DNA of 62,719 nt from VRUE01 sp033856275 (GCA_033856275.1 JAWVFJ010000044.1:1-62719); one strand, 5' to 3'. Positions 8,061 through 16,334 are shown, counted from the stretch's first letter. The notes: generated from the letters alone by a model not told the origin. Program-made: numbers and translations.

Positions 8061-9509
8061 CTATCCAGAAGAGCGCCGCAAACGAGCTGGAGACGATGCG
8101 GGCCCGGTACTCGTCTTCCCGACCCGCTCCCAGGCCTCGCTGAGCACGCCGTGCAGGACGTCGTGGATTTCTTCGAACTGCTCGGTGTCGGCGATCAACG
8201 GAGGCGCCAATTGCACGACCGGGTCGCCGCGATCGTCGGCGCGGCAAATCAGCCCGCGCTTGTAGAGCTCAGCCGAGAGGAAACCGCGCAGCAGCTCCTC
8301 GGACTCCTCGTCGCTGAAGGTCTCTTTGGTCTCGCGGTCCTTGACCAGCTCGATCGCTTGGAAGTAACCGGCGCCGCGCACGTCGCCGACGATCGGGAGG
8401 TCGTACAGCGTCTCCAGCATCTGGCGGAACTCGCCCTCCTTGGCGAGAACGTGGCCACAGAGATCCTCGCGCTCGTAGATGTCGAGGTTGGCCGTCGCCA
8501 CCGCCGAGGAAAGGGGATGGCCGGCGAAGGTGAAGCCGTGGGCAAAGGAGGCGTCCCCCTCCATGAATGGCGCCGCCACGGCGTCGGAGGCGATCATCGC
8601 ACCCATCGGCGCGTAGGCCGAGGTGAGCGCCTTGGCGACGGTGATGATGTCGGGGACGTAGCCGAAGCGTTCGCAGCCGAAGTAGTGGCCGAGGCGGCCC
8701 CAGGCGCAGATCACCTCGTCGGAGATCATCAGCACGTCGTAGCGGTCGCAGATTTCACGCACGCGCTCGAAGTAGCCGTCGGGCGGGACAAAGCAGCCGC
8801 CCGCGTTCTGCACCGGCTCGAGGATCACCGCGGCGACCGTGTCCGGCCCCTCGAACTGAATCCGCTCCTCGATCGCCGTCGCCGCCCAGAGCGGGTGGCG
8901 GTCCTCCGGCCAGCGATAGACGTTGGTATTGGGCACGTGGCAGCCGCCGGGCGTGAGCGGCTCGAACTGCGAGCGCAGCTCGGTGATCCCGGTGGCGGAG
9001 AGGGCGCCGAGCGAGGTGCCGTGGTAGGCAATCTCGCGGGCGATCACCTTGTGCTTCTGGCCTTTGCCAAGAACGCGGTGGTAGTTGCGGGCCAGCTTCA
9101 GCGCCGACTCGACCGACTCCGAGCCGCCCGAAGTGAAGAAAACGCGGTTGAGGTCGCCGGGGGCGAGCGAGGCGAGCCGCGTCGCCAACTCGATCGCGCG
9201 GGGATGCGCGTAGCTCCAGAGCGTGTAGAAGTCGAGCTCTTCCATCTGGCGCGCTGCCGCCTGCGCCAACTCGGTGCGGCCGTGGCCGGCGTTGATGCAG
9301 AAGAGGCCAGATAGGCCGTCGAGGTAGCGCTTGCCGTGGTCGTCGTAGACGTAGCAGCCGTCGCCGCGCACGATGATCGGAATCTCGTGCTCGTCGCTAT
9401 AGGAGCCCATCCGCGAGAAGTGCATCCAGAGGTGGCGGCGGGCCATCTCCTGCAGGCCGGGGCTTGCTGCCGAATCCGGAGTCGCGTCGGGTCGCGACAC
9501 AACGGCCAT
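8061..9509 (-). CDS. Class-III pyridoxal-phosphate aminotransferase (omega-amine/putrescine or GABA type)
   Basis: A 482-residue fold-type I aminotransferase. The PLP-binding lysine is Lys293 (TVAKALTSAY), the cofactor-nitrogen aspartate is Asp264 (ISDEV), and TSGGSESVESALK and AYHGTS are typical phosphate-binding and stacking segments. Relatives transfer the amino group from putrescine, GABA, beta-alanine or other omega-amines to pyruvate or 2-oxoglutarate. The downstream alanine dehydrogenase argues for pyruvate as acceptor here (inference). A GAGGAG ribosome-binding site precedes the ATG at 9509. First gene of the minus-strand operon aminotransferase-pucR-ald-aldehyde dehydrogenase, read away from the permease. 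Confidence 0.92.
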   Translation of the reverse strand: MAVVSRPDATPDSAASPGLQEMARRHLWMHFSRMGSYSDEHEIPIIVRGDGCYVYDDHGKRYLDGLSGLFCINAGHGRTELAQAAARQMEELDFYTLWSYAHPRAIELATRLASLAPGDLNRVFFTSGGSESVESALKLARNYHRVLGKGQKHKVIAREIAYHGTSLGALSATGITELRSQFEPLTPGGCHVPNTNVYRWPEDRHPLWAATAIEERIQFEGPDTVAAVILEPVQNAGGCFVPPDGYFERVREICDRYDVLMISDEVICAWGRLGHYFGCERFGYVPDIITVAKALTSAYAPMGAMIASDAVAAPFMEGDASFAHGFTFAGHPLSSAVATANLDIYEREDLCGHVLAKEGEFRQMLETLYDLPIVGDVRGAGYFQAIELVKDRETKETFSDEESEELLRGFLSAELYKRGLICRADDRGDPVVQLAPPLIADTEQFEEIHDVLHGVLSEAWERVGKTSTGPASSPARLRRSSG

Positions 9510-9602
9510 GTCAGTCTCCTCTCATGCTACGACGATATGGATAACGCTAGAAGGGGTATAGCGCACTTGCAATGTTCGCTTGGGAGAGTCACGGACGATG
9601 AC

Positions 9603-9620
9603 CTGTACAAAGCGTACAAG
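9603..9620. promoter_or_regulatory. Inverted repeat TGTAC-N5... GTACA in divergent promoter
   Basis: CTGTACAAAGCGTACAAG contains TGTAC and GTACA arms around a short centre, inside the 217-nt region between the divergent aminotransferase and permease genes. It is a candidate binding site for the cluster's PucR regulator or another repressor. The region is richer in A+T than its surroundings. Confidence 0.45.
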
Positions 9621-9641
9621 TCCCACATGGACATTTGGGAC

Positions 9642-9660
9642 ATTCGCAACTTGTGCGAAT
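9642..9660. promoter_or_regulatory. Perfect 7-bp inverted repeat in divergent promoter
   Basis: ATTCGCA-ACTTG-TGCGAAT: perfect 7-bp arms with a 5-nt centre, 67 nt before the permease start and 133 nt before the aminotransferase start. Size and placement fit a dimeric regulator's operator. It is different in sequence from the neighbouring 9603-9620 site, so two regulators may be involved. Confidence 0.5.
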
Positions 9661-9726
9661 CGTCTGGCAGTCCTACCGTGAAATAGGTGCCGCTAAAGGT
9701 GCGGCGGATCGACGGAAGGAGACGGG

Positions 9727-11286
9727 ATGGAGAGCTCGGCAGTCCCGGCATCGGAACCGGCGCCAACGGGCGCCCGCGAGGGCGACAAGGGTCTCAAGAC
9801 TGGCGCGCTTGGGTACCTTTCCAACCTCGTAATCGGCGTCGCCTCGACGGCGCCTGGCTACAGCCTCGCCGCGACCCTGGGCTTCGTCGTCGCCGTCGCC
9901 GGCATGGGACTCCACGCTCCAGCAGTGATGATCGTCTCATTCATCCCGATGCTGCTGATCGCGGCGGCCTACAACTACATGAACAAGGCCGACCCCGACT
10001 GTGGCACGAGCTTCACCTGGGTGACGCGGGCGATGGGGCCCCGCCTGGGTTGGCTGACCGGTTGGGCGATCGTCGTCGCCGACATTGTCGTGATGGCGAC
10101 GCTCGCCTATATCGCCGGCGTGTACACTTTCCTGCTCTTCGGTTTCGACGGCGCGGCCGAAAGCCTGCTCGCCATCAGTATCGCGGCGGCGATCTGGATC
10201 GCCGTGATGACCTGGATCTGTTACCGGGGCATTGAGCTTTCAGCCCGTATCCAGTACTTCCTGCTGGCGGCGGAGATCGCCACCCTGACCTTGTTCGCGA
10301 TTGTGGCGCTGTTCAAGGTGTATATCTCGGGCGCACCCGCCGATTCGATTCACGTCGGGCTCGACTGGTTCAACCCCTTCAACCTGCCCGGTGGGGCGAC
10401 GGCGCTGATCGACGGCGTCCTGCTCGGGGTCTTCATCTACTGGGGCTGGGACAGCGGCGTCGTCGTCAACGAGGAGTCGAGAGACAGCGCCAACGGCCCG
10501 GGCAAGGCTGCCGTGATGAGCACGGTGCTGCTCGTCCTCATCTACGTCGTCGTCGCCACCGCGGCTCAGGCGTATCACGGCCCGGACTTCCTCATCGCCA
10601 ATGCCGAAGACGTGCTGAGCGCGCTGGGAGGCGACGTGCTGGGATCGCCGCTCGACAAGCTGCTGATCATCGCGGTGCTGACCTCCGCCTCCGCCTCGAC
10701 TCAGACGACGATCTTGCCGACGGCGCGAACGACGCTTTCGATGGCTCGCTTCAAAGCAGCCCCGAAGAAACTTGGCGACATTCACCCGCGCTACCTGACG
10801 CCAGCGACCTCGACGCTTCTGATGGGTGCCATCTCGCTGGCCTGGACGCTGTTCATCATCAACATCAGCACCAATGTCCTCGCCGACTCGATCACAGGCC
10901 TGGGCTTCCAGATCGCCTTTTACTACGGGCTCACGGGCTTCGCCTGCACGCTCTACTACCGCAAGGAGATCTTCAAGAGCCTGAAGAACTTCGTGATGGT
11001 CGGCATCGCGCCGACGCTGGGCGGGCTGATGCTTACCGGCATCTTCATCAAGGCCTTCAGCGACTACAACACGACCAGCACCGAAGTGAACTACACCGGC
11101 GGCGTGCTGGGCATCGGTACGCCGGTGGCGATCGGGGTCGGGCTGCTGCTTCTCGGAGTCGTGGCAATGGTCCTCGCGAACATCGCCTATCCGGACTTCT
11201 TCAAGCGCAAGCCGGAAGTGGCGGACCCAGGGATCCTCGAGGGAACCGTGGCCGGCAAGGCATCGGTGATGGCGGACCCCGACTGA
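9727..11286 (+). CDS. APC-family amino acid/polyamine permease
   Basis: A 519-residue integral membrane protein with about 12 hydrophobic segments, starting after a 30-residue cytoplasmic N-terminus. The first membrane segments (YLSNLVIGVASTAPGYSLAA and following) carry the Gly-rich unwound region typical of the amino acid-polyamine-organocation transporters. A conserved-looking CGTSFTWVTRA motif follows membrane segment 2. It probably imports the substrate of the divergent catabolic operon. GGAAGGAGA precedes the ATG. The universal stress protein follows 11 nt downstream, a pairing common for transporters. Confidence 0.92.
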   Translation: MESSAVPASEPAPTGAREGDKGLKTGALGYLSNLVIGVASTAPGYSLAATLGFVVAVAGMGLHAPAVMIVSFIPMLLIAAAYNYMNKADPDCGTSFTWVTRAMGPRLGWLTGWAIVVADIVVMATLAYIAGVYTFLLFGFDGAAESLLAISIAAAIWIAVMTWICYRGIELSARIQYFLLAAEIATLTLFAIVALFKVYISGAPADSIHVGLDWFNPFNLPGGATALIDGVLLGVFIYWGWDSGVVVNEESRDSANGPGKAAVMSTVLLVLIYVVVATAAQAYHGPDFLIANAEDVLSALGGDVLGSPLDKLLIIAVLTSASASTQTTILPTARTTLSMARFKAAPKKLGDIHPRYLTPATSTLLMGAISLAWTLFIINISTNVLADSITGLGFQIAFYYGLTGFACTLYYRKEIFKSLKNFVMVGIAPTLGGLMLTGIFIKAFSDYNTTSTEVNYTGGVLGIGTPVAIGVGLLLLGVVAMVLANIAYPDFFKRKPEVADPGILEGTVAGKASVMADPD

Positions 11287-11297
11287 GGAGAGAAACG

Positions 11298-11717
11298 ATG
11301 AGCGAGATAGTCGTCGGCTATGACGGGTCGGAAATCAGCCAGGTGGCCCTGGACAAGGCGTGCGAGCTGGCCAAGGCGCTGGGCGACAAAGTCGTGATCG
11401 TGTTCGGTTACGCCCCGGGCGGCTATGGGGGTGGTGAGGTGCCGACGCACCGCGAGGCGGTCGAGGAAATCGCCGAGAAGGTCACGGCCGAGGCAGCCAA
11501 TTACGCGGCCGAGGCCGGCGTCGAGCGGGAGGTCCGCCTGAAGCCGCTGAAGCCATCCCACGCGCTGGTCGAGACCGCGGAGGAAACAGGGGCCCGGATG
11601 ATCGTGGTGGGCAGCTATGGCGAAGCGCCGCTGAAGGGCGTGATCATCGGCTCGACCCCCTACAGGTTGTTGCATGTTGCGCGATGTCCGGTGATGGTGG
11701 TTCCCGCCAAGCGGTAG
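11298..11717 (+). CDS. Universal stress protein (UspA family), ATP-binding type
   Basis: A 139-residue single-domain Usp protein. It starts MSEIVVGYDGSE, the usual first strand, and ends with GSYGEAPLKGVIIGS, which fits the G-2x-G-9x-G-S nucleotide-binding motif, so it likely binds ATP. Following a permease gene by 11 nt suggests co-transcription; Usp domains often modulate the adjacent transporter. Ribosome-binding site GAGGAGAG. The stop codon directly touches the hairpin that begins at 11718. Confidence 0.9.
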   Translation: MSEIVVGYDGSEISQVALDKACELAKALGDKVVIVFGYAPGGYGGGEVPTHREAVEEIAEKVTAEAANYAAEAGVEREVRLKPLKPSHALVETAEETGARMIVVGSYGEAPLKGVIIGSTPYRLLHVARCPVMVVPAKR

Positions 11718-11808
11718 GAGGGACGGGGTGCCCCTCACCCGGACAAGTGCCGCGCTAATGAGCGCGGCACTTTGAGTATCCGCCCGTTCGAGGGGCACCC
11801 CGTCCCTC
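11718..11808. repeat. Long nested hairpin between convergent genes (hairpin A)
   Basis: Outer arms of 19 nt, GAGGGACGGGGTGCCCCTC (11718-11736) and its exact reverse complement (11790-11808). Inside is a second perfect 12-bp stem, AAGTGCCGCGCT (11745-11756) and AGCGCGGCACTT (11761-11772), with a 4-nt loop. It fills most of the gap between uspA and the convergent FAD oxidoreductase. No T-run follows on either strand. Shares sequence with hairpins at 13243, 15441 and, weakly, 50145. Probably a bidirectional terminator or a mobile palindromic repeat. Confidence 0.85.
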
Positions 11809-11827
11809 TCATCGGGCCGAGTTACCA

Positions 11828-13225
11828 CTACCGGCCGATGTGGAAGCCGATCAGCTCGGGGACGCGGGCCAGGAGGGAGCTGATTGGGTCGGGCCTGCTG
11901 CCAGACAGCTCGGCTTGCTCCTTGCGGAGGATGCCCGCACGGATGGCTTCTCCTCCTAGCCAATGGAAGGGCTCCGGCGGCACTTTTGGCGGCGAAGGAT
12001 CGACGAAGGCTAGGCGCGAGGGCTCATCGCGGCGGTCGAGAGCTAGGGAGGCGAGGGTGCGGGCGACCATGTGGGAGGGGCCGACGCCGTTGCCGGTGTA
12101 GCCCGCTGCCGCGAAGGCGCGGCCGCCGCGTAGGGGGAGGACCAGGGGGAGGTGGGTGGGAGAGGCGTCGATCGGGCCGCCCCAGGCGTGAGTGAGGGCG
12201 CGGCCCTCGAGGCCGGGGAAGTAGTCCCAGAGGTGGCGGGCGGTGAGCGAGGCGACCTCGGGGTCGATCTCGGCGCTGCCATGCAGGCGGGCGCCCATGC
12301 CGATGCGGCCGCCGCCCCAGCCGAAGGCGATGCGGCCGTCGGGGGTGGTGCGGAAGTAGTCGATCAGGGCGCGACTGTCGGTGATGCACTCGCCGCCGGT
12401 CCAGCCGATCTTCTCGAGCAAGTCGGGCACCGGCTCGGTGAGGACGATGTGGGAGGAGGCAACCGAAAGGCGGTTGTGGAACGGTCCGCCCTTCGCCTTT
12501 GCCGCAGCCCCGAGTGCCAGCACGGCGGTCGCGGCACGCACCACGCCGCCGGCCGTATGCGCCTCGACGCCGGTCGACGAGCCCACCAATCGAGTAATTG
12601 GCGAGCGCTCGCAGACCTCAACCCCCCGCCCACGCAGCCGCTCCCGCAACCCCAACGCCAGCCGCGCCGGCTGCACCGTTGCAGCACGCGGATAGAAGAC
12701 CCCATCCCTAAACGCAGGCGAAGCACAACGCTCCGCCACCTGCGCCGGCGAAAGCGGCTCGATCGCATCCTCAACCCCGAGCTCGCGGCAAACTGCCAGG
12801 GCGTCCGCCCAGACATGGTCGTGCGCCTCCGCCGTCGAGACCTGCAGGTAGCCGCCATGGGTGTACCAGGCGTCCACCCCCTCGCTCTCACAAAACTCGC
12901 CGATTCCGGCCGCCGCCTCTTCCGCCGCCCGAGCCACCTTTAGTGCCTCAGCATCCCCCCAGCGCTGGCGCATATTCGGCAGCGAGAACCACATCAGATT
13001 GCAGAACCCCCCATTCCGCCCACTGGGCCCGTACCCACACCGATCGGCCTCCAGCAAGACAACCGAGGCATCGGGCTCCAGCTGCTTGACATGCCACGCC
13101 GCCCACATCCCCGTGTAGCCACCGCCGACGATGACGACATCGACATCTCGAGTCCCCACAAGCTCCGGAGCTACCTCAACGCTCGGCGCCTCCTCGAGCC
13201 AATACCCGTGAGCATCGTGCTTCAT
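11828..13225 (-). CDS. FAD-dependent amine/amino-acid oxidoreductase (DAO fold)
   Basis: A 465-residue flavoenzyme. The Rossmann motif VDVVIVGGGYTGMWAAWH begins near residue 29, followed by LLEADRCGYGPSGRNGG, which is typical of glycine/D-amino-acid oxidase and gamma-glutamylputrescine oxidase relatives. GYTGNGVGPSH near the C-terminus is the second FAD contact. It likely oxidises an amine or amino acid to an imine or aldehyde plus ammonia and peroxide. Position in the amine locus suggests its product feeds the aldehyde dehydrogenase. No glutamine-synthetase-like or glutamyl-hydrolase gene accompanies it, so the full glutamylated putrescine route is not present here. Confidence 0.85.
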   Translation of the reverse strand: MKHDAHGYWLEEAPSVEVAPELVGTRDVDVVIVGGGYTGMWAAWHVKQLEPDASVVLLEADRCGYGPSGRNGGFCNLMWFSLPNMRQRWGDAEALKVARAAEEAAAGIGEFCESEGVDAWYTHGGYLQVSTAEAHDHVWADALAVCRELGVEDAIEPLSPAQVAERCASPAFRDGVFYPRAATVQPARLALGLRERLRGRGVEVCERSPITRLVGSSTGVEAHTAGGVVRAATAVLALGAAAKAKGGPFHNRLSVASSHIVLTEPVPDLLEKIGWTGGECITDSRALIDYFRTTPDGRIAFGWGGGRIGMGARLHGSAEIDPEVASLTARHLWDYFPGLEGRALTHAWGGPIDASPTHLPLVLPLRGGRAFAAAGYTGNGVGPSHMVARTLASLALDRRDEPSRLAFVDPSPPKVPPEPFHWLGGEAIRAGILRKEQAELSGSRPDPISSLLARVPELIGFHIGR

Positions 13226-13242
13226 GGGAGACGAGTGTCGCA

Positions 13243-13318
13243 GGAGGGAGGGTGTGCCTTGTCAGGACACTCAAGAGCGGGCAAAGCCCGCTCGTCTGAC
13301 AAGGCACACCCTCCCTCC
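13243..13318. repeat. Long nested hairpin in a divergent promoter region (hairpin B)
   Basis: Outer arms of 23 nt (13243-13265 and 13296-13318) are exact reverse complements, centred on GTGTGCCTTGTCAG. Inner stem GAGCGGGC-AAA-GCCCGCTC spans 13275-13293. Unlike the related hairpins A and C, it sits between divergent genes, ending 3 nt before the TAGACT -10 box of the enolase-like gene. This argues against a pure terminator role and for either a regulatory or a mobile-repeat origin. Confidence 0.85.
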
Positions 13319-13321
13319 CCC

Positions 13322-13327
13322 TAGACT
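13322..13327 (+). promoter_or_regulatory. -10 box TAGACT for leaderless enolase-like gene
   Basis: TAGACT lies 9 nt before the ATG at 13337 and no ribosome-binding site is present. Transcription would then begin within about 3 nt of the start codon, giving a leaderless or nearly leaderless mRNA. Confidence 0.5.
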
Positions 13328-13336
13328 GGCCCCCGC

Positions 13337-14401
13337 ATGGCCACCTTCGATGCCTTCGCAAACCTGCCGCTGGAGATCGAGGGCTACGAGCTACAACCGC
13401 TCGAGCTGCAGATCCCGGGGTTCGAACGGCTCAGCACGGTGATCCATCTGTGGGGATCTGGAGAGGACGGGCTGGGCGAGGACGTCACTTACGACGCGGT
13501 GGATCACATTGCTCTGCAGGATGCGGGTCCGACCCTCGACCTGACCGGCTACGCCACCCTTGGCGAGTTCTGCGAGCTGATGGGTGGACTCGACACTTTT
13601 CCGTCTGAGCCACAGCGGGATGTCTCGCGTCTCTACCGTCGCTGGGCTTTCGAGTCAGCTGCGCTGGACCTGGCGCTGCGGCAGGCAGGCAAGGGGATCG
13701 GCAAGGTCCTCGGCCGCGAGCCACGCCCCGTCACCTTCGTCGCCTCTATGCGCCTCGCCGCTCCCGAAGGCGACGGCCCCTCCTCGATCGCGCCCCTGCG
13801 CCGCAAGCTCGACCGTTACCCCACCCTGCGCTTCAAGCTCGACCCGGTCAACGACTGGACCGACGAGCTGATCGCCGAACTGGTCGAGACCGGCGCCGTC
13901 GACTCGCTCGACCTCAAGGGCTTCTACAAGGGCACCGTGGTCGACGTCGAAACCGATCCCGTGCTCTACGCCAAGCTGATCGAGGCCTTCCCGGAGGCCT
14001 GGCTCGAGGACCCCGACGTCAACGATGAAACCCAGCCAATCCTCGAGCCGGTCCGCGACCGCCTCACCTGGGACGCCCCAATCCACTCGATCGCCGACAT
14101 CGAGGCGCTGCCCTGGGAGCCGAAGATGGTCAACGTCAAGCCCTCGCGCCTCGGCGGCCTGCGCGAGCTCTGCGAGACCTATGACTACTGCGCCGAGCAC
14201 GGCATCGACGCCTACGGCGGTGGCCAGTGGGAGCTTGGCGTCGGCCGTGGCCAGATCCAGGTCCTCGCCTCGCTCTTCCACCCCGACACGCCCAACGACA
14301 CCGCGCCGCGCGGCTACAACGAAGCCGAGCCGCCCGAGGGCCTGCCGACCAGCCCGCTCGAGCCTCGGCTCTCTGCCACGGGCTTTCGCTGGGACGGCTG
14401 A
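13337..14401 (+). CDS. Enolase-superfamily (mandelate racemase/muconate cycloisomerase-like) protein
   Basis: A 354-residue protein with an N-terminal capping domain and a (beta/alpha) barrel. Candidate catalytic and metal positions are Lys in LRFKLDP (strand 2), Asp in SLDLKG, Glu in WLEDPD, and the Lys in VNVKPSRLGG (strand 6), in the order expected for dipeptide epimerases and muconate cycloisomerases. The C-terminal GGGQWELGVGR is the usual barrel-closing segment. It would abstract a proton alpha to a carboxylate. It is adjacent to the FAD oxidase but divergent from it, so the pathway is uncertain. Leaderless start supported by the -10 box at 13322. Confidence 0.75.
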   Translation: MATFDAFANLPLEIEGYELQPLELQIPGFERLSTVIHLWGSGEDGLGEDVTYDAVDHIALQDAGPTLDLTGYATLGEFCELMGGLDTFPSEPQRDVSRLYRRWAFESAALDLALRQAGKGIGKVLGREPRPVTFVASMRLAAPEGDGPSSIAPLRRKLDRYPTLRFKLDPVNDWTDELIAELVETGAVDSLDLKGFYKGTVVDVETDPVLYAKLIEAFPEAWLEDPDVNDETQPILEPVRDRLTWDAPIHSIADIEALPWEPKMVNVKPSRLGGLRELCETYDYCAEHGIDAYGGGQWELGVGRGQIQVLASLFHPDTPNDTAPRGYNEAEPPEGLPTSPLEPRLSATGFRWDG

Positions 14402-14440
14402 CGCCGGTAACTATTTCCTCGCCGCCGAGTAGCTTCAGCG

Positions 14441-14824
14441 ATGAAGTGGCGCCTCGCGATAACAACTGCGTTCGCCCTCCTGCTCGGGGCATGGTGCTAC
14501 CTGGATGAATGGTCGTATGGACGGCCGGGTTCGCTCCACGACACATTGAACGATCCACTTGTCGCATCGACGCTGATGCTGCTCGCGATCCTCACCGGAT
14601 TTCTCGTCGCCCGCCCGTGGGTGCTGCTTTCCCTTGTCGCACCAATTGCCTCACTGGCATATCTGCAGTCGACCGGTAAGAAGGGACCCGACGGCATCTC
14701 GCCACTGACCTCGCCGCCCGGCATCGCCCACATCGTTTGGTTCGCGCTGTTGCTGGCCGTGGGGCTCGGCCTCTCCGGTCTTTGGCGCCAGTTCGAGGAC
14801 CGGCAAAAGCCAGCGAAGTCTTAG
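14441..14824 (+). CDS. Small membrane protein of unknown function
   Basis: A 127-residue protein with about four hydrophobic segments (residues 4-20, 41-58, 61-78, 96-113), short loops, and a charged C-terminus (EDRQKPAKS). No family recognised. It starts 39 nt after the enolase-like gene. Base composition in its first half is less GC-rich than neighbours. Confidence 0.6.
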   Translation: MKWRLAITTAFALLLGAWCYLDEWSYGRPGSLHDTLNDPLVASTLMLLAILTGFLVARPWVLLSLVAPIASLAYLQSTGKKGPDGISPLTSPPGIAHIVWFALLLAVGLGLSGLWRQFEDRQKPAKS

Positions 14825-14909
14825 GTCCACCTGACCCCGGCTTCGGCCAGCCGAACTTCACGTATCGGCTACTTTGCGGCAACCCGCCCCGCCGAGCAAG
14901 GAGACAGAG

Positions 14910-15446
14910 ATGGCAGAGAAAAGCTTCGCCGACGCGCTCAACGAGCAGGTCGCCAACGAGTTCGCCGCCTCGCAGCAGTACGTCGGCGCCGCCGTCTACT
15001 ACGACGCCGAAACGCTGCCCCGCCTCGCCGCCTTCTTCTATCGCCAGGCGCTGGAGGAGCGCGAGCACGCGATGATGATGATCCAGTACCTGCTCGACGT
15101 CGGCGAGGAGATCCATATCCCCGACATCAAGTCGCAGGAGACGGCCTACGCCGACGGCAGCGCTCCGGTGCGGATGGCGCTCGAGCAGGAGAAGCGGGTC
15201 AGCGATGAGATCTTCGCCCTCTTCGAGTTGGCTCGCGAGCTCAAGGACTACCGGGCCGAGCAATTCCTGCAGTGGTTCGTCAAGGAGCAGGTCGAGGAGG
15301 TGGCGCTGATGGGTGACCTGTTGAACGTGGTCGAGCGCTCGAGCGAGAATCTGCTGCTGGCCGAGGACTACATTGCGCGGGAGAGTCTTGGTGAAGAGGG
15401 GGGCGATCCGACCGCGCCGCCTATGGCGGGGGGGTCGGCGGGGTAG
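14910..15446 (+). CDS. Non-haem ferritin
   Basis: A 178-residue iron-storage protein with a complete ferroxidase centre. Glu17, Tyr24, Glu50, His53, Glu94 and Gln127 are at the positions used by E. coli FtnA, and the extra site-C acids Glu49, Glu126, Glu129 and Glu130 are also present. It should oxidise Fe(II) and store it in a 24-mer shell. Start ATG 14910 was chosen over an upstream frame because AAGGAGA lies at 14898-14904 and residue numbering then matches the family. A Gly/Ala/Pro tail follows the last helix. The stop codon lies inside the first arm of hairpin C. Confidence 0.93.
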   Translation: MAEKSFADALNEQVANEFAASQQYVGAAVYYDAETLPRLAAFFYRQALEEREHAMMMIQYLLDVGEEIHIPDIKSQETAYADGSAPVRMALEQEKRVSDEIFALFELARELKDYRAEQFLQWFVKEQVEEVALMGDLLNVVERSSENLLLAEDYIARESLGEEGGDPTAPPMAGGSAG

Positions 15447-15525
15447 GGAGGAGGTGCCCCTCACCCAGACTCGCTCGCTTCGCTCGCTTTTGAGTGTCTG
15501 GGCGAGGGGCACCTCCTCCCTACCC
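15441..15525. repeat. Long nested hairpin between convergent genes (hairpin C)
   Basis: Outer arms of 22 nt (15441-15462 and 15504-15525) are perfect reverse complements and include the ferritin stop codon. An inner CCCAGAC/GTCTGGG stem (15464-15470, 15496-15502) encloses a GCTCGCTTCGCTCGC stretch that can fold again. The right side reads TTTTGAGTGTCTGGG, matching the TTTGAGTATCCG of hairpin A and the reverse complement of GGACACTCAAGAGCG in hairpin B. Confidence 0.85.
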
Positions 15526-15536
15526 AAGCCCAACTT

Positions 15537-16328
15537 CTATCCGAGCCAGCCCGCTCTCTTGCGCATGCTTTTGATCCGCCTGAACTCCGCGATGTCCTCC
15601 CGCAAAGCGGCGGGAGCTGGGGCGGGGAGGAAGCGGGCGGGCAAGGGTGACTCGATCACGCCGGTTTCTGAGCTTGTGACTTTGTAGGCGCGGGCGCCTC
15701 TCCGGGCCGTCACGGCGGATGGCGGCCCGGTGCCTTCCCAGAGCAGGCCGGCGTAGTCGTCGAGGCCGTAGCCGTTGGGCATGCCGTTGCTGACCGCCTC
15801 GAGGTAGGCGGCGCGGCGCTCGGGCTCGTTGTTGTAGTGGACGCAGAGACTGCCGTGGAGCAAGCCCAGGCCGGCCTCGGCTTGCGGCTTGCCGGAAGAC
15901 TTGGTGATGCCCGCCTCAAACCAGCACATCGCGCCGGCGCTCTGGCCGGCGAGGACGATGCCCTCACGCCAGGCGAGGCTGAGGATCGAGCTCAGCTCAT
16001 GCGCCTCCCAGACCGCGAGCAGGTTGACCATGCTGCCGCCACCGACGTAGATCAGGTCCTGGGCGAGCAGGTGGTCGCGCAGGGCCATCGGCCGCCTGCC
16101 GAGGCGGAAGAGCGAGAGGTCGGAGGGCTCGCAGGGTCGCTCGCCGAAGGTGGCGTAGAAGCGCCCGATCTGCTCGGAGGTGTCGCCACTGGCGGTCGGC
16201 AGGATGCAAATCCGCGGCCGCCTGCCCGCCCGCTCAGTCGCCAAGCGCAACATCAACTCGCTGACCGCCCGGTCCGGCGGGCGAGAAGTGAAGTCGTGGC
16301 CGCCGAGGGTGAGGATGCGGGAGACCAT
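15537..16328 (-). CDS. Peptidase S51 family protein (dipeptidase E/cyanophycinase-like), copy 2
   Basis: A 263-residue serine hydrolase of the class-I-glutamine-amidotransferase-like fold. The nucleophile elbow is GQSAGAMCW, with IYVGGGSM just before it and the candidate catalytic His in CVHYNNEPER. S51 enzymes cleave Asp-X dipeptides or the beta-Asp-Arg backbone of cyanophycin; the substrate here is unknown. It follows its paralogue by 6 nt, so the pair is one operon from a tandem duplication. Confidence 0.85.
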   Translation of the reverse strand: MVSRILTLGGHDFTSRPPDRAVSELMLRLATERAGRRPRICILPTASGDTSEQIGRFYATFGERPCEPSDLSLFRLGRRPMALRDHLLAQDLIYVGGGSMVNLLAVWEAHELSSILSLAWREGIVLAGQSAGAMCWFEAGITKSSGKPQAEAGLGLLHGSLCVHYNNEPERRAAYLEAVSNGMPNGYGLDDYAGLLWEGTGPPSAVTARRGARAYKVTSSETGVIESPLPARFLPAPAPAALREDIAEFRRIKSMRKRAGWLG

Positions 16329-16334
16329 CGAGCG

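Noticed and set aside
11718..11808. Hairpins A-D as simple intrinsic terminators
   Set aside because: None has a T-run after the stem on either strand, one is in a divergent promoter, and they share inner sequence. Termination activity remains possible but not as the sole explanation.
11718..15525. Hairpin arms as ends of insertion sequences
   Set aside because: The arms are less than 120 nt apart, with no transposase and no target-site duplication seen.
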